The notes under the pieces: generated by a model
Database searches by the model: none
What the model was told of the DNA's origin: nothing
What the model saw: only the letters and a program-made list of their open reading frames with translations
NCBI GenBank assembly: GCA_024516035.1
Contig: CM044964.1
Span: forward strand, 28,473,778 to 28,537,777
Length of the DNA stretch: 64,000 nucleotides
Reading direction: 5' to 3'
Source of the DNA: Bactericera cockerelli
Taxonomy: Eukaryota; Arthropoda; Insecta; Hemiptera; Triozidae
Translations under genes and position numbers: made by a program
Part shown: positions 63,982 through 64,000 of the stretch, piece by piece
How the letters are laid out: every line of letters starts with the position of its first letter
Numbering within the stretch: position 1 is the first letter of the stretch

Positions 63982-64000
63982 TTTTCAGGACAGAACTTTA

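Overview
This is a eukaryotic, AT-rich and very repeat-rich window. It looks like an arthropod, most likely insect, nuclear genome: GT-AG introns, Helitrons, Tc1/mariner-, Harbinger- and MULE-like MITEs, and many tRNA- and 5S-headed SINE-like repeats. The taxon cannot be fixed from the sequence alone. Four protein-coding genes can be rebuilt exon by exon with matching splice phases. (1) UVSSA, minus strand, starts at 6675, has five exons and runs off the left edge. (2) HURP/DLGAP5, minus strand, is complete with eleven exons from 19881 to 8033 (869 aa). (3) NUDCD2, plus strand, is complete with three exons from 25606 to 28522 (163 aa). (4) Mitoferrin, minus strand, runs from 63981 to 35601 in eight exons (447 aa as modelled, with an unusual C-terminal tail).

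Layout. 1-6.7 kb: UVSSA; its last visible exon contains a 30-bp coding minisatellite giving Lys/Asp/Ser-rich decapeptides. 6.7-8.0 kb: intergenic, with a ~270-bp element also present upstream of NUDCD2. 8.0-19.9 kb: HURP, with introns full of SINEs and MITEs. 20.2-24.6 kb: a Helitron interrupted by a 3.1-kb TIR transposon and a GT-rich tract. 25.6-29.0 kb: NUDCD2. 29-35.6 kb: intergenic MITEs, SINEs and a satellite. 35.6-64 kb: mitoferrin, with introns packed with SINEs, three short Helitrons, foldback MITEs and several minisatellites.

The gene products are housekeeping: transcription-coupled DNA repair (UVSSA), mitotic spindle assembly (HURP), CS-domain co-chaperone (NUDCD2) and mitochondrial iron import (mitoferrin). 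They do not form a pathway. The most unusual observation is that several minisatellites start exactly at, or span, exon-intron junctions. About 35 copies of a mitoferrin exon 3' end with its 5' splice site lie in tandem (40.93-42.85 kb). About 10 copies carry the 3' splice site of a HURP exon (13.43-14.08 kb), several together with the exon start. About 30 copies of a 22-bp unit with a GTGAGT donor follow mitoferrin exon 2 (53.2-53.9 kb). Further tandem repeats abut or lie close to other exon edges of mitoferrin. I know of no described name for this pattern.
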